From a virus: a stretch of 54,276 bases of DNA. Location of the stretch: the IMG/VR virus record IMGVR_UViG_3300043539_001043, positions 1 through 54,276 of that record, one strand, 5' to 3'. Below are positions 35,113-43,077 of the stretch, one piece after another. Under the pieces are notes generated by a model. That model was not told the DNA's origin, made no database searches, and was given only the letters and a program-made list of their open reading frames with translations. Made by a program: the position numbers and the translations under genes. How positions within the stretch are numbered: position 1 is the stretch's first letter; each line of letters starts with the position of its first letter.

Positions 35113-37471
35113 TGTAGAAGTATTAGATATCAAATCGATATCACCTTATGCTAAAATTAAAATTTATTGGGACGACAAACCACACAATTATAGTAGAGAA
35201 GCTAAGAATAAAATTAGAAATTACTTTGCTAACAAATATGGTGTGAATAAAAATAACATTAATGTTGTCTATCGACCAGTTAAAAGAACAGCAAACGGTG
35301 ACCTAATTGAAATTACTGGTGCTGGTATTGAGAATATCATGGACGTAAACTATCAAAGAGCTCTTATGAAGGAGTTAATTGAAAGAGACGATAAGAAGGT
35401 TGACTTTAACAGAATCCTTGCGTTAGACGACAAAGTTAACGGTGAACTAAATGTTGATGTTAATGAAGTGCAGCACAGAACTTGGAGTGTTAAATGGTTA
35501 ATGATAAATAACCTATTATCATTTGGTGAGGATAATTACATTCCTTTCTCAAAATTAAGAGGATTAAACATCGTTAATTCAATCCCATCAAATCAAGGTG
35601 GTAAAACTACTATGACTATTGATGCGATGAAATTCTTATTACATGGTAATACAACAAAAACAGATACTAACGAGCAAATTTTCAACCAATATAGTGATAA
35701 AAACGATTTAACTGTTCGTGGTATGATTGATATTGAAGGTGAAGAAATAATAATTGAACGTAAGATGAAAAGAACTGCCAAAAAAGGTGGTGGTTGGACT
35801 ATTGTTAATAGAGTTAATTATTATGAATTACTACCAGATGGTGAAGAAAAAGCGTTAAACGAAGAAGATGCCATTAGAACAACTAAAAAGATTAAAGAAA
35901 CTATTGGCAGCGAAAAAGACTTTGAGATGCTTGTATTGGCTACTGAGAAGAATTTAGATGATTTAATTGGGTTAACAACAAGTGAATCTGGAAAAGTATT
36001 GACTAGACTTATTGGTTTAGAGATTTTAGAACTAAAAGAAAAAGCTGTTAGGGAAATGTATAATGAATTCGCTAGAAAGAAAAAATCTAACGAATACGAT
36101 GTTATTACTTTGACAGATGAAATCGAAGACCATAAAGAAAAAGGACAAGAATGTGCTGACCTTGAAAATACTTTGAATGAAAGGTTAACTAAAGCAAAAA
36201 ATGATATAAAAACATTAACAAATGAGAAAGAGTCTTCAATCAATAGCAAAGAAAAAATTGACGTAACAATATCTGAGTTAAACCCAGAATCATTAGAATC
36301 TGAAATTGAAAAAATAACTGAAAAAGGTACTGGTTTAGCTAAAGAAGTAAAAGAACATCAAACAAAGATTGATGAAATTGGTGTTGTTGTGTTTGATGAG
36401 GATATGCATTTTGATTGGACCAAACAATTAAATCAATTAAATACTGATATAGCATTAAAAGAAGCTGATGCTGAAAGAATCACTAAACAAGTTGAAGATT
36501 TAATTGCTGGTGGTATTTGTCAATCATGTAATAGAAAATTAGATGATGTTGACAATACAGAACACATAGCAGCACACAATAAACAACTGTCAGAAATTAA
36601 TGACAAACTTAATGAATTGTGCAACACTAGAGAAATGTTAACTGAAGAATTAACAAGGTTAAATGAAATCAAAAAATCGGTTGATGACAAGAATAAATTA
36701 GAGTTAGCAAAAGACAGATTAGAAGTTGAAATTGGTTCTCTTAGAAATAAAATTGTTGAAAAGAAAAATGAGTTAAAAAAATATAAACTTAATTTGGATG
36801 CAATTGAATTAAACAAAAGGATTGATATTGAAATTACAAATATTAAGACTAAAATAGCTGTATGTGAACATACTAAAGATGATACGATTACTAAAATAGA
36901 AAGGGTTCAAACAGAGATTACAAACCATAAATCTGGTATTGAAATTAAAACCAAATTAATTGAAACCATCAAGAAAGAAGAAGATATAGATAAAATCTTT
37001 AAAATCTATATTGAATTGGTTGGCAAGAAAGGTATTAGTAAATTAGTGCTGCGTTCCGTGTTACCAATTATAAATTCTGAAATACAAAGATTGTTAGATG
37101 ATGTTGTAGATTTCGATGTCGAGATATTTATTAATGACAAGAATGACGTTCAGTTTTTATTGGTTAAAGATGGTGTGTCAAAACTATTAAAATCTGGGTC
37201 TGGTTTAGAGAAAACAGCAGCAAGTTTAGCACTTAGAGCTGTGTTAGGAAAACTATCTACTTTACCAATGCCTAATTTTATAACTTTTGATGAAGTCTTA
37301 GGTAAAGTTGCTCAAGACAACATTGAGAAACTAAAAACGTTATTTGATAAAATAAAAGAAATGTACGAAATAGTGTTTTTTATAACACATAATGACATTG
37401 TTAAAGATTGGGGAGATAATGTTATCACAGTAATCAAAACTGATAACGTATCTAAAATAACAATTAAATAA
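35102..37471 (+). CDS. Recombination ATPase, Rad50/SbcC/gp46-like
   Basis: A 789-aa SMC-like ATPase, partner of the Mre11-like nuclease. The ATPase head begins only near residue 128, after an N-terminal extension of about 125 residues not typical of T4 gp46. The P-loop P-S-N-Q-G-G-K168-T-T departs from the usual G-x-N-G-x-G-K-(S/T). Long coiled coils flank a zinc hook C473-Q-S-C476. The signature region reads S-G-S-G-L-E-K-T-A-A-S-L-A-L-R, and Walker B is F-I-T-F-D-E-V-L-G (about 735). The first codons overlap the upstream gene. It probably drives DNA-end processing in recombination-dependent replication. Confidence 0.9.
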   Translation: MENSVEVLDIKSISPYAKIKIYWDDKPHNYSREAKNKIRNYFANKYGVNKNNINVVYRPVKRTANGDLIEITGAGIENIMDVNYQRALMKELIERDDKKVDFNRILALDDKVNGELNVDVNEVQHRTWSVKWLMINNLLSFGEDNYIPFSKLRGLNIVNSIPSNQGGKTTMTIDAMKFLLHGNTTKTDTNEQIFNQYSDKNDLTVRGMIDIEGEEIIIERKMKRTAKKGGGWTIVNRVNYYELLPDGEEKALNEEDAIRTTKKIKETIGSEKDFEMLVLATEKNLDDLIGLTTSESGKVLTRLIGLEILELKEKAVREMYNEFARKKKSNEYDVITLTDEIEDHKEKGQECADLENTLNERLTKAKNDIKTLTNEKESSINSKEKIDVTISELNPESLESEIEKITEKGTGLAKEVKEHQTKIDEIGVVVFDEDMHFDWTKQLNQLNTDIALKEADAERITKQVEDLIAGGICQSCNRKLDDVDNTEHIAAHNKQLSEINDKLNELCNTREMLTEELTRLNEIKKSVDDKNKLELAKDRLEVEIGSLRNKIVEKKNELKKYKLNLDAIELNKRIDIEITNIKTKIAVCEHTKDDTITKIERVQTEITNHKSGIEIKTKLIETIKKEEDIDKIFKIYIELVGKKGISKLVLRSVLPIINSEIQRLLDDVVDFDVEIFINDKNDVQFLLVKDGVSKLLKSGSGLEKTAASLALRAVLGKLSTLPMPNFITFDEVLGKVAQDNIEKLKTLFDKIKEMYEIVFFITHNDIVKDWGDNVITVIKTDNVSKITIK

Positions 37472-37502
37472 TTGCATATTTAATAAAAGTTTTGTATATT
37501 AG
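37472..37502 (+). promoter_or_regulatory. Host-type promoter before the 178-aa gene
   Basis: TTG at 37472-37474, a 20-nt spacer, and TATATTAG at 37495-37502 (two mismatches to TAnnTTTG). The ATG follows at 37518. It sits just after the gp46-like stop. Confidence 0.5.
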
Positions 37503-37517
37503 TTAAAAAAAAGGGGT

Positions 37518-38054
37518 ATGGAGATTAAAAATTATTGCGTAATAATTATGGGCGACACTAAAAACGTTATCGATGAGATTGAAAAAATTAGTGATAACAA
37601 GCCTAATATATTAGATGCTAAAGGTATTATAATTGCCACATTATCATCAGCACTTACAGTTGGTGAAATTAACGAATGGTTTAAATTACAAAATAGAAGT
37701 TTTTTTGTTTTTGATTTAAACCCTAAGTATTCTGGTTATAACATAACAAAAGAAGAAATTCACGAAGGTTTATTTGGTTTTATAAAGGAATCAGATTCTC
37801 TTTTAAGTAAAAGAATGAATGATTTACTAGACGCTATAGAAGATGCTAAAATTATCAAAGAAAATAGCAAAAAGATAAAGACTACTAAACCAATAGATGT
37901 TAAAACAGTTATAAGACCTAGAAGGATAACTGAAGAACAAATAGAAAACATGACTCTTGCTGAAAAGCAAGAAGCAATGAATAAAATCATAGATTCTGGA
38001 GTTGAAAACTTTACAGATTATGATAAGAAAATGTTAAGCCTTTTGGCTAAATAA
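37518..38054 (+). CDS. Unknown protein between gp46-like and sigma factor
   Basis: A 178-aa protein I do not recognise. The N-terminal half looks like an alpha/beta fold: strand 'NYCVIIMGD', a helix, then 'GIIIATLSS', a helix, then 'RSFFVFDLNP'. The C-terminal half is helical, Lys-rich and ends T-D-Y-D-K-K-M-L-S-L-L-A-K. No catalytic motif can be named. Its own host-type promoter and position directly before the sigma-factor gene suggest an early or middle gene, possibly linked to transcription or replication control; this is only context. Confidence 0.65.
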   Translation: MEIKNYCVIIMGDTKNVIDEIEKISDNKPNILDAKGIIIATLSSALTVGEINEWFKLQNRSFFVFDLNPKYSGYNITKEEIHEGLFGFIKESDSLLSKRMNDLLDAIEDAKIIKENSKKIKTTKPIDVKTVIRPRRITEEQIENMTLAEKQEAMNKIIDSGVENFTDYDKKMLSLLAK

Positions 38055-38061
38055 AAGGACG

Positions 38062-38098
38062 TAAAGTATTGACTTTTACGAATTTATCCTTATATTTA
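38062..38098 (+). promoter_or_regulatory. Host-type promoter with dyad before the sigma gene
   Basis: TTG (38069-38071), a 19-nt spacer and TATATTTA (38091-38098) fit the Bacteroidota promoter. A CGTAAA...TTTACG inverted repeat with a 9-nt gap spans the -33 box and could be an operator or a weak hairpin. The leader to the ATG at 38132 is about 33 nt. Confidence 0.55.
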
Positions 38099-38131
38099 GA
38101 AAGAATAACATGAAGAGTAACAATAGTATTA

Positions 38132-38953
38132 ATGAACAAAAAATTTGTAAATTTTGAAAACAACGATAGTATATCAAAGTATTTTAAAGAAGTAAGAAAA
38201 TCAGTAATTTTAACTAAAACCGAAGAAATAAGTTTAGCTAAAAGAATTAAAAAAGGTGATACCAAAGCAATTGAAACTTTGGTTAAAGCAAATTTAAAAT
38301 TTGTGGTTTCTGTAGCTAAAGAATATCAAGGACAAGGAATGTTATTACAAGACTTGATAAATGAAGGTAATTACGGTTTAGTTAAAGCTGCAACAAGATT
38401 TGATTACAAAAAAGGTTTCAGATTCATCTCTTACGCTGTATGGTGGATTAGACAATCTATTATTCAAAGTTTAAATGATAACGCTAGAATGGTTAGATTA
38501 CCATCTAATGTTATTAATAAGATTTCTAAATTAAATAAAGAAATTTCAAAAGTTGAATTATTAGATGATGCTGATTTTACAGTTAATGATATTGAAAATT
38601 TTGATTTAAGATTGATTAATTATCCAAAGTGTGTTTCGCTTAATGAACACATAAACGAAGAAGGTGATGAGTTGATTGAACTAATACCTTTTGATAATAG
38701 TGATGAAGATAAATTAATTATAGACGAAAGAATTAAAAAACAAATTGATTTAACATTGTCCGTTTTAAGTGAAAGAGAAATTGAAATAATAAAATGTTAT
38801 TTTGGTATTGACACCAAATGTGAAGCTATGACACTAGAAGCAATAGGTGATAGATATGGTTTGACAAAAGAAAGAATTAGACAAATAAAAGAAAAAGCAA
38901 TTAGAAAATTAAGACATAATGCTCATGATTTATTTGATTTGATAAATGGATAA
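38132..38953 (+). CDS. RpoD-like (primary-type) sigma factor
   Basis: A 273-aa sigma-70 protein with the compact layout of Bacteroidota RpoD: region 1.2 (about 12-45), region 2 (about 46-115) with the A-N-L-K-F-V-V-S-V-A-K core-binding segment, L-I-N-E-G-N-Y-G-L and F-I-S-Y-A-V-W-W-I-R-Q-S-I, region 3 opening with R-M-V-R-L-P, and region 4 with L-S-E-R-E-I-E-I-I and the HTH T-L-E-A-I-G-D-R-Y-G-L-T-K-E-R-I-R-Q-I (about 234-252). No region 1.1. It is thus a full host-type sigma, not a short gp55-like late factor. A host-type promoter precedes it and a strong terminator follows. It may redirect host RNA polymerase to phage promoters. Confidence 0.93.
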   Translation: MNKKFVNFENNDSISKYFKEVRKSVILTKTEEISLAKRIKKGDTKAIETLVKANLKFVVSVAKEYQGQGMLLQDLINEGNYGLVKAATRFDYKKGFRFISYAVWWIRQSIIQSLNDNARMVRLPSNVINKISKLNKEISKVELLDDADFTVNDIENFDLRLINYPKCVSLNEHINEEGDELIELIPFDNSDEDKLIIDERIKKQIDLTLSVLSEREIEIIKCYFGIDTKCEAMTLEAIGDRYGLTKERIRQIKEKAIRKLRHNAHDLFDLING

Positions 38954-38956
38954 ACT

Positions 38957-38978
38957 AAGGGTCTATGACCCTTTTTTT
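38957..38978 (+). terminator. Strong intrinsic terminator after the sigma gene
   Basis: AAGGGTC-TAT-GACCCTT is a perfect 7-bp stem with a 3-nt loop, continuing into a T run. It lies 3 nt after the stop and just before a late-promoter-like motif. Confidence 0.88.
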
Positions 38979-38986
38979 AGTTTTAA

Positions 38987-38996
38987 ATATTTATAA
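38987..38996 (+). promoter_or_regulatory. Late-promoter-like motif ATATTTATAA
   Basis: Located 8 nt after the T run of the sigma terminator and 11 nt before the ATG of the 441-aa membrane protein, followed by AATAAAA. The terminator/motif pairing supports a promoter role. Confidence 0.6.
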
Positions 38997-39007
38997 AATA
39001 AAAGTAT

Positions 39008-40333
39008 ATGAAAGTAAAATTTAGTTACATAATGTTAATTTTAGCACTAGCCGTTGCTGGTTGTGCTGCATATTTCTCAGTATGGGGTTTAAGTCAGTTA
39101 TTTGCTGGTGCAAGTACTGCTGTTATTATAATGGCATCTGTATTGGAAATTGGTAAAGTAGTTACAACTACTGCTTTACACACATATTGGCATAAATTAG
39201 CCAGAGGTTTAAAAATTTATTTAACTATAAGTGTTGGTGTGCTTATGTTAATTACATCTGCTGGTATTTATGGTTTTTTATCTAACGCTTACCAATCAAC
39301 AGCAAACAAATTAGAGTTGCACGAAGGTGAGTTAAGTGTGTTAGAAGCCAAGAAACAAGTATTTGAAAAAACAATAGCTGACAATACAAAGATTATTGAA
39401 ACTAAAACTAAACGTGCTGAACAATTGAATAACCTAAGAGGTAATCAAGAATCACGTTTGGATAATTCAACCAACAACAGAAACCAAAGAAACGCTAGAC
39501 GTGACATTGAAAGTTCAGATAAACAAATTCAACTATTAAATACTGAAATAGACTTACTTAACTCTAAAAATATTGTGTTGTCTGATTCAGTAAATGTTTA
39601 TAACGTAAAAGCTATTGAATTAAAAGCTGGAAGTGAAGTATCTGGTGAAGTTGGCCCACTTAAATATGTTTCTGAATTAACTGGAACACCAATGGCGAAT
39701 GTAGTTAATTATATGATTCTACTTCTTATATTTGTGTTTGACCCATTGGCAATAGCATTAATATTGGCAACCAACAGAGTGTTTGAATTGGAAAGTAAAC
39801 AAACTCCACTAGAACCTAAAGTTAACTTTGTCCCATCTGCCGAAACTCCAACAACTATTGTAGAAGTAATTAAATCAAATAATGAGGGAGTAAATGAGGG
39901 AGTAAATGAGGGAGTAAATGAGGGAGTAAACTTTGATGAAGACCATGCATTGAGTGAAGTTATGAATCAAATGGTTAAAGATTTGGAAACAGAAGATATC
40001 ATAATACCAATTGAAGAAGAACTTGATGACACTGTAAATGACACTGTAAATGACACTGTAAATGATATAGAACCATGGGATATCAGACCTATGCCAGAGG
40101 AAGAACCATCAACAACTGTTAGTGAAAAAAATGTTGAAGTTCCAGTATACAAAAAAGAACCAGTAATCCCAACTGGAAAAGTTAATTTAGAAGACATAAG
40201 AGAAATTAAAGAAGGTAGAGGATTTTCAGTTGAAGTACCAAAACCTAAAACTAGTAACACAATAGAAAGAATCGGCTCAAATAAAATAATTAAAAACGGT
40301 GATGATAATAAGATTTTTTATAAACGTGGTTAA
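39008..40333 (+). CDS. Multi-span membrane protein with coiled coil and repeat-rich tail
   Basis: A 441-aa membrane protein. Hydrophobic spans at about 7-32, 38-60 and 71-96 are followed by a coiled coil (about 97-215), another span at about 230-258, and an acidic Pro/Glu-rich tail. The tail holds two 12-nt tandem repeats giving N-E-G-V x4 and D-T-V-N x3. V-A-G-C at residues 16-19 looks like a lipobox, but the hydrophobic sequence continues past it, so a true lipoprotein is doubtful. It follows a terminator and a late motif and shares one base with the next gene (TAATG). Possible roles are inner-membrane remodelling or superinfection control; neither is shown. Confidence 0.75.
   Translation: MKVKFSYIMLILALAVAGCAAYFSVWGLSQLFAGASTAVIIMASVLEIGKVVTTTALHTYWHKLARGLKIYLTISVGVLMLITSAGIYGFLSNAYQSTANKLELHEGELSVLEAKKQVFEKTIADNTKIIETKTKRAEQLNNLRGNQESRLDNSTNNRNQRNARRDIESSDKQIQLLNTEIDLLNSKNIVLSDSVNVYNVKAIELKAGSEVSGEVGPLKYVSELTGTPMANVVNYMILLLIFVFDPLAIALILATNRVFELESKQTPLEPKVNFVPSAETPTTIVEVIKSNNEGVNEGVNEGVNEGVNFDEDHALSEVMNQMVKDLETEDIIIPIEEELDDTVNDTVNDTVNDIEPWDIRPMPEEEPSTTVSEKNVEVPVYKKEPVIPTGKVNLEDIREIKEGRGFSVEVPKPKTSNTIERIGSNKIIKNGDDNKIFYKRG
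39881..39928 (+). repeat. 12-nt tandem repeat, 4 perfect copies
   Basis: The unit AATGAGGGAGTA is repeated four times without change inside the membrane-protein gene and encodes N-E-G-V repeats. Perfect identity implies recent expansion; length changes keep the frame. Confidence 0.95.
40028..40063 (+). repeat. 12-nt tandem repeat, 3 perfect copies
   Basis: The unit GACACTGTAAAT is repeated three times, encoding D-T-V-N repeats, 99 nt after the first repeat block in the same gene. Confidence 0.95.
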
Positions 40334-40941
40334 TGATAATAGAAGACAAAAAATACAGTTTAGACGAAAAAAATTATGTACCTATTGAATGTATTAAAAA
40401 ACAAATAGTTATTGGTAATACTAATAGCAAAGACATGACACATGTTATAGGTTGGAAAACTAGATTAAACGGAAACAATAAAAAAACGGCAGCATTCACA
40501 ATAGATAAAGATGGTGTTATTCATAAACATTTTGAACCAACATTTCAATCTAAATACTTTTCTAAATTAGAACAAAACACTAAATCCATTATTATTTTAC
40601 TAGAAAATGAAGGGTATTTAACTAGAAAATCACCAGATAAGAATTTTTATAACTGGAAAGGTGATATTTATAATGGAATAGTGGTTGGCAGAATGTGGAA
40701 AGGAATCAACAAATGGGCTACTTACACACAAGAACAATTAGATTCATGTGTTGAATTATGTGATTATTTATGTGATGAATTTTTCATACCTAAAACCGCT
40801 ATAGGACACAATACAAAAATTGAGGATACGAGTAGTTATAATGGTGTGTTATATAAAAGTAACATATCCAAACACTATTTTGATGTATCACCAGCATGGG
40901 ATTGTGAACAATTTAAAAATAAACTAGAAAGTAAAAATTAA
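40333..40941 (+). CDS. Amidase_2-like protein lacking a zinc-ligand His
   Basis: A 202-aa protein whose course matches N-acetylmuramoyl-L-alanine amidases: K-K-Q-I-V-I-G-N-T at 22-30 where active enzymes read I-V-L-H-H-T, then A-A-F-T-I-D-K-D-G-V-I-H (53-64), T-Q-E-Q-L in a helix, I-G-H159-N near the usual second His ligand, and F-D184-V-S-P in place of the D-P-G-P region. The first His ligand is replaced by G-N. The protein may be a catalytically inactive peptidoglycan-binding derivative or use another ligand. No signal peptide. It starts on the stop of the membrane-protein gene. The separate GH24 enzyme is the more likely endolysin. Confidence 0.5.
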   Translation: MIIEDKKYSLDEKNYVPIECIKKQIVIGNTNSKDMTHVIGWKTRLNGNNKKTAAFTIDKDGVIHKHFEPTFQSKYFSKLEQNTKSIIILLENEGYLTRKSPDKNFYNWKGDIYNGIVVGRMWKGINKWATYTQEQLDSCVELCDYLCDEFFIPKTAIGHNTKIEDTSSYNGVLYKSNISKHYFDVSPAWDCEQFKNKLESKN

Positions 40942-40945
40942 ACGA

Positions 40946-41497
40946 ATGAAAGAAAACATTAACGAACACGACATGACAAAAAAAATGATGTCAGTAATTA
41001 GAGAATTTGGTAAAACATTGATAAAAGAAGATGATGCACCAGCAACAGCTTCCGTACCTAAACCAATATTTGAAAAAGGTGATGATTTACCAGATGAACC
41101 AGAAGAAGAAAAAATGGCTGAAGCACCAGCAGAAGGTCCACAACCATTATTTCCTATAGATGATTCATATGAAAAATTAGCTAAGAACGATGAACGTTTC
41201 ACAAAAGTTAATACTGCTATCGAAGGATTAAAATTAGGTATTAGAATAACTAGTATTTACATTAAACCTAAAACAGAAAATTTTTCTGGTGACATAGTAA
41301 TTACTGGTGAAAAAACAGTTAATGACGCTAATAAATTTGAGTTCACAATATCATATACACAAGGTATGAAATCTAATTCAGCAAGTGATGGTGATTTAAA
41401 TGAAGAAGAACTTAAAACTGGGTTAAATGGTTATTTAACCAACTTACAAAATGACCCTAAAACAGATGATGACCTTTTTTATGATGTTAAAAAATAA
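40946..41497 (+). CDS. Probable virion-associated protein with N-terminal leader, 183 aa
   Basis: Unknown protein. Residues 1-28 form a helical leader ending T-L-I-K-E, followed by a Pro/Ala/Glu-rich disordered linker (about 29-65) and a mixed alpha/beta C-terminal domain (about 75-180). The leader resembles those on other late proteins in this window, and its L-I-K-E end fits the (I/L)-x-E cleavage rule of T4-type prohead proteases, so packaging into the head is a possibility. It overlaps the next gene by 14-17 nt. Confidence 0.6.
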   Translation: MKENINEHDMTKKMMSVIREFGKTLIKEDDAPATASVPKPIFEKGDDLPDEPEEEKMAEAPAEGPQPLFPIDDSYEKLAKNDERFTKVNTAIEGLKLGIRITSIYIKPKTENFSGDIVITGEKTVNDANKFEFTISYTQGMKSNSASDGDLNEEELKTGLNGYLTNLQNDPKTDDDLFYDVKK

Positions 41498-42047
41498 AAT
41501 ATTAATAGGATTAGTTTTATTAGTGGTGGTATTATTTACATCACTAGCTTTTTTATTTAAGCTATATAAAAATGAAAAAGAAGAACGAAAAAGATTTAGC
41601 AATAACGTTATTGCAATCGTTAAAGATAAGTCTAGGCAGCAAGAATTAACTGCTGGTGAACTAAAAGACTTATACCCAAAATATGATTCAATAGCAAAAG
41701 TTTTAAATATTAAAACAAAACACATAACAAACATTATAGATACTAAATATAGATTTAGAGATTCTGTTGTTACATCTACTGTTTTAAAAACAGATAGTGT
41801 TTCAGAAAAAAGTTATTTCACATTAAAAGAAAAGTGTTATACTTTTTCTGGGTTTATTAAAAAAGATTCAATATCATTTACGAATAAAGAATTTAAAGAT
41901 AATTTAACAACATTTCTATATAAAGATTGGGAAAATAAATACTTATGGGGATTATTGAAATTTAAACCTTATTACAGTTCCAAAATTTATAGTGAATGTA
42001 TGAAAGATACTATAAGTGTTATAAATAATATAAAAATAAAAGAATAG
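41481..42047 (+). CDS. Single-span membrane protein, spanin (Rz)-like candidate
   Basis: I place the start at ATG 41481 (or 41484), giving M-M-L-K-N-K-I-L and a clean N-terminal anchor (about 6-24); the ATG at 41451 would add residues deep inside the previous gene. After the span comes a Lys/Glu-rich helical region with 'LYKNEKEERKRFSNN' and then a mixed C-terminal domain, an N-in/C-out layout like inner-membrane spanins. No paired outer-membrane lipoprotein gene is seen, and the endolysin is 5 kb away, so the spanin role is tentative. Confidence 0.55.
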   Translation: MMLKNKILIGLVLLVVVLFTSLAFLFKLYKNEKEERKRFSNNVIAIVKDKSRQQELTAGELKDLYPKYDSIAKVLNIKTKHITNIIDTKYRFRDSVVTSTVLKTDSVSEKSYFTLKEKCYTFSGFIKKDSISFTNKEFKDNLTTFLYKDWENKYLWGLLKFKPYYSSKIYSECMKDTISVINNIKIKE

Positions 42048-42051
42048 TTTT

Positions 42052-42753
42052 ATGGAAGAACCAAAACCAATACAAGAAGGAACAACAAAAAGTAATAAAA
42101 AGAATTATAAACCAAGAACAAGGAGAAAAGCAGCTGCACCAAATCCTATAATGTCTAAACCACTACCTAAAGAGTATGTAGAACAAAGGAAAAATGAGAT
42201 ACCAATGTATGACCCATTCACTGGTGAAGCCAATCCTTATTATGAAGAATTAACTGGTAAAAAGAATCCGTTGTTGGCAAAAGAAGATGATGCAATAACT
42301 AGAACAAAAAATGGAAACAATCATAGATTTGGTAAAGATATTAAAATACCAGAATTTGGTAGAAAGAATAGATTTTTAGTTATATTAGATAAAGAATTAG
42401 GTATTGAACCTTTTTTCATTTCATCAATAAATGGCCCAAAAGTAAATTTTGAAAACGTAATGGTTTTAGGTATTAAGACGCTTATTAAAAAATATAAAAT
42501 AGAAGACATAGTTTTAAAATTCAAATCCCCACTACAAAACCAAATCAACAAGAAATTAATGGATATGGGTATCAACCATAAAAGATTTGGAATGAAAGTT
42601 GAAATACTAGAACCAACTGGTGTTGTTTATGAAAGTTGGGTAATGACTGGTTGTTTATTAAAATCGGTTAACTTTGGTCCATTAGACTACACTGATAATT
42701 CATTTTCAGAATGTGAACTTGTAATATCACCTAGTGATTACATGATTAAATAA
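42052..42753 (+). CDS. Tail-tube-fold protein (gp19/gp54-like)
   Basis: A 233-aa protein. After a basic, Pro-rich N-terminal extension (about 1-95, with R-T-R-R-K), residues about 104-233 resemble the T4 gp19 tube fold: N-R-F-L-V-I-L then G-I-E-P-F-F-I-S-S-I-N-G-P, a helix, K-V-E-I-L-E-P-T-G-V-V-Y-E-S-W, and the final G-P-L-D-Y-T-D-N-S-F...I-S-P-S-D-Y strand pair. Possible roles are a tube, tube-cap or baseplate-hub ring protein, or a chaperone with this fold. The terminator directly after it ends this transcription unit. Confidence 0.55.
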   Translation: MEEPKPIQEGTTKSNKKNYKPRTRRKAAAPNPIMSKPLPKEYVEQRKNEIPMYDPFTGEANPYYEELTGKKNPLLAKEDDAITRTKNGNNHRFGKDIKIPEFGRKNRFLVILDKELGIEPFFISSINGPKVNFENVMVLGIKTLIKKYKIEDIVLKFKSPLQNQINKKLMDMGINHKRFGMKVEILEPTGVVYESWVMTGCLLKSVNFGPLDYTDNSFSECELVISPSDYMIK

Positions 42754-42773
42754 TAATATTATAATAATTAAAT

Positions 42774-42799
42774 AAAGCCCTAATCTTAGGGCTTTTTTT
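42774..42799 (+). terminator. Strong intrinsic terminator
   Basis: AAAGCCCTAA-TC-TTAGGGCTTT is a palindrome with a T run, folding as a stem of 8-10 bp. It ends the 39008-42753 unit and is followed by a late-promoter-like motif. Confidence 0.88.
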
Positions 42800-42810
42800 G
42801 TTTATTAACC

Positions 42811-42820
42811 ATATTTATAA
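42811..42820 (+). promoter_or_regulatory. Late-promoter-like motif ATATTTATAA
   Basis: It lies 11 nt after the terminator T run and 12 nt before the ATG of the 80-aa gene, followed by TAAAAA. Confidence 0.6.
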
Positions 42821-42832
42821 TAAAAAGTCTAA

Positions 42833-43075
42833 ATGAGAAATATAATTAAAGAAGAGCTATCAAAAACAGATGTCAATAAACAAATTAAAGGTTATATTGA
42901 TAGTGCAGATTTTAAAAATAAAATCGAAAAGATAGTTAAAGAAAAACTTAAAAACGAAAAGGAATTAGAAAATAAAATTGTTGAAATAACTAAAAACGTT
43001 TTGACGCAGCTTTATAAAACTCTTTGGCTAAAAAGAAATACATGGATAGATAACCTTTCAAATAAAAATAATTAA
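42833..43075 (+). CDS. Small helical late protein, 80 aa
   Basis: A Lys/Glu-rich helical protein beginning M-R-N-I-I-K-E-E-L and ending with an aromatic stretch 'LYKTLWLKRNTWID'. Small proteins of this form occur in marine T4-like phages next to virion genes, but no function is known to me. It is first in a late unit, 2 nt before the 504-aa gene. Confidence 0.65.
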   Translation: MRNIIKEELSKTDVNKQIKGYIDSADFKNKIEKIVKEKLKNEKELENKIVEITKNVLTQLYKTLWLKRNTWIDNLSNKNN

Positions 43076-43077
43076 TA

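Noticed and set aside
35593-36816. Long antisense open frames within the gp46-like gene (and similar ones at 9770, 44058, 45613, 45925)
   Set aside because: They are hydrophobic or Ser-rich shadows of AT-rich coding sequence, have no start context, and lie wholly inside well-supported genes.
39008-39080. Lipoprotein signal (VAGC) in the membrane protein
   Set aside because: The hydrophobic segment continues for more than ten residues after the Cys and further spans follow, so it reads as a membrane helix.
39881-40063. CRISPR-like direct repeats
   Set aside because: Units are 12 nt, contiguous without spacers and in frame within a gene, so they are coding tandem repeats.
41451-41480. Earlier start for the spanin-like protein
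   Set aside because: It would overlap the previous gene by 47 nt and disrupt the typical short basic N-terminus before the membrane anchor.
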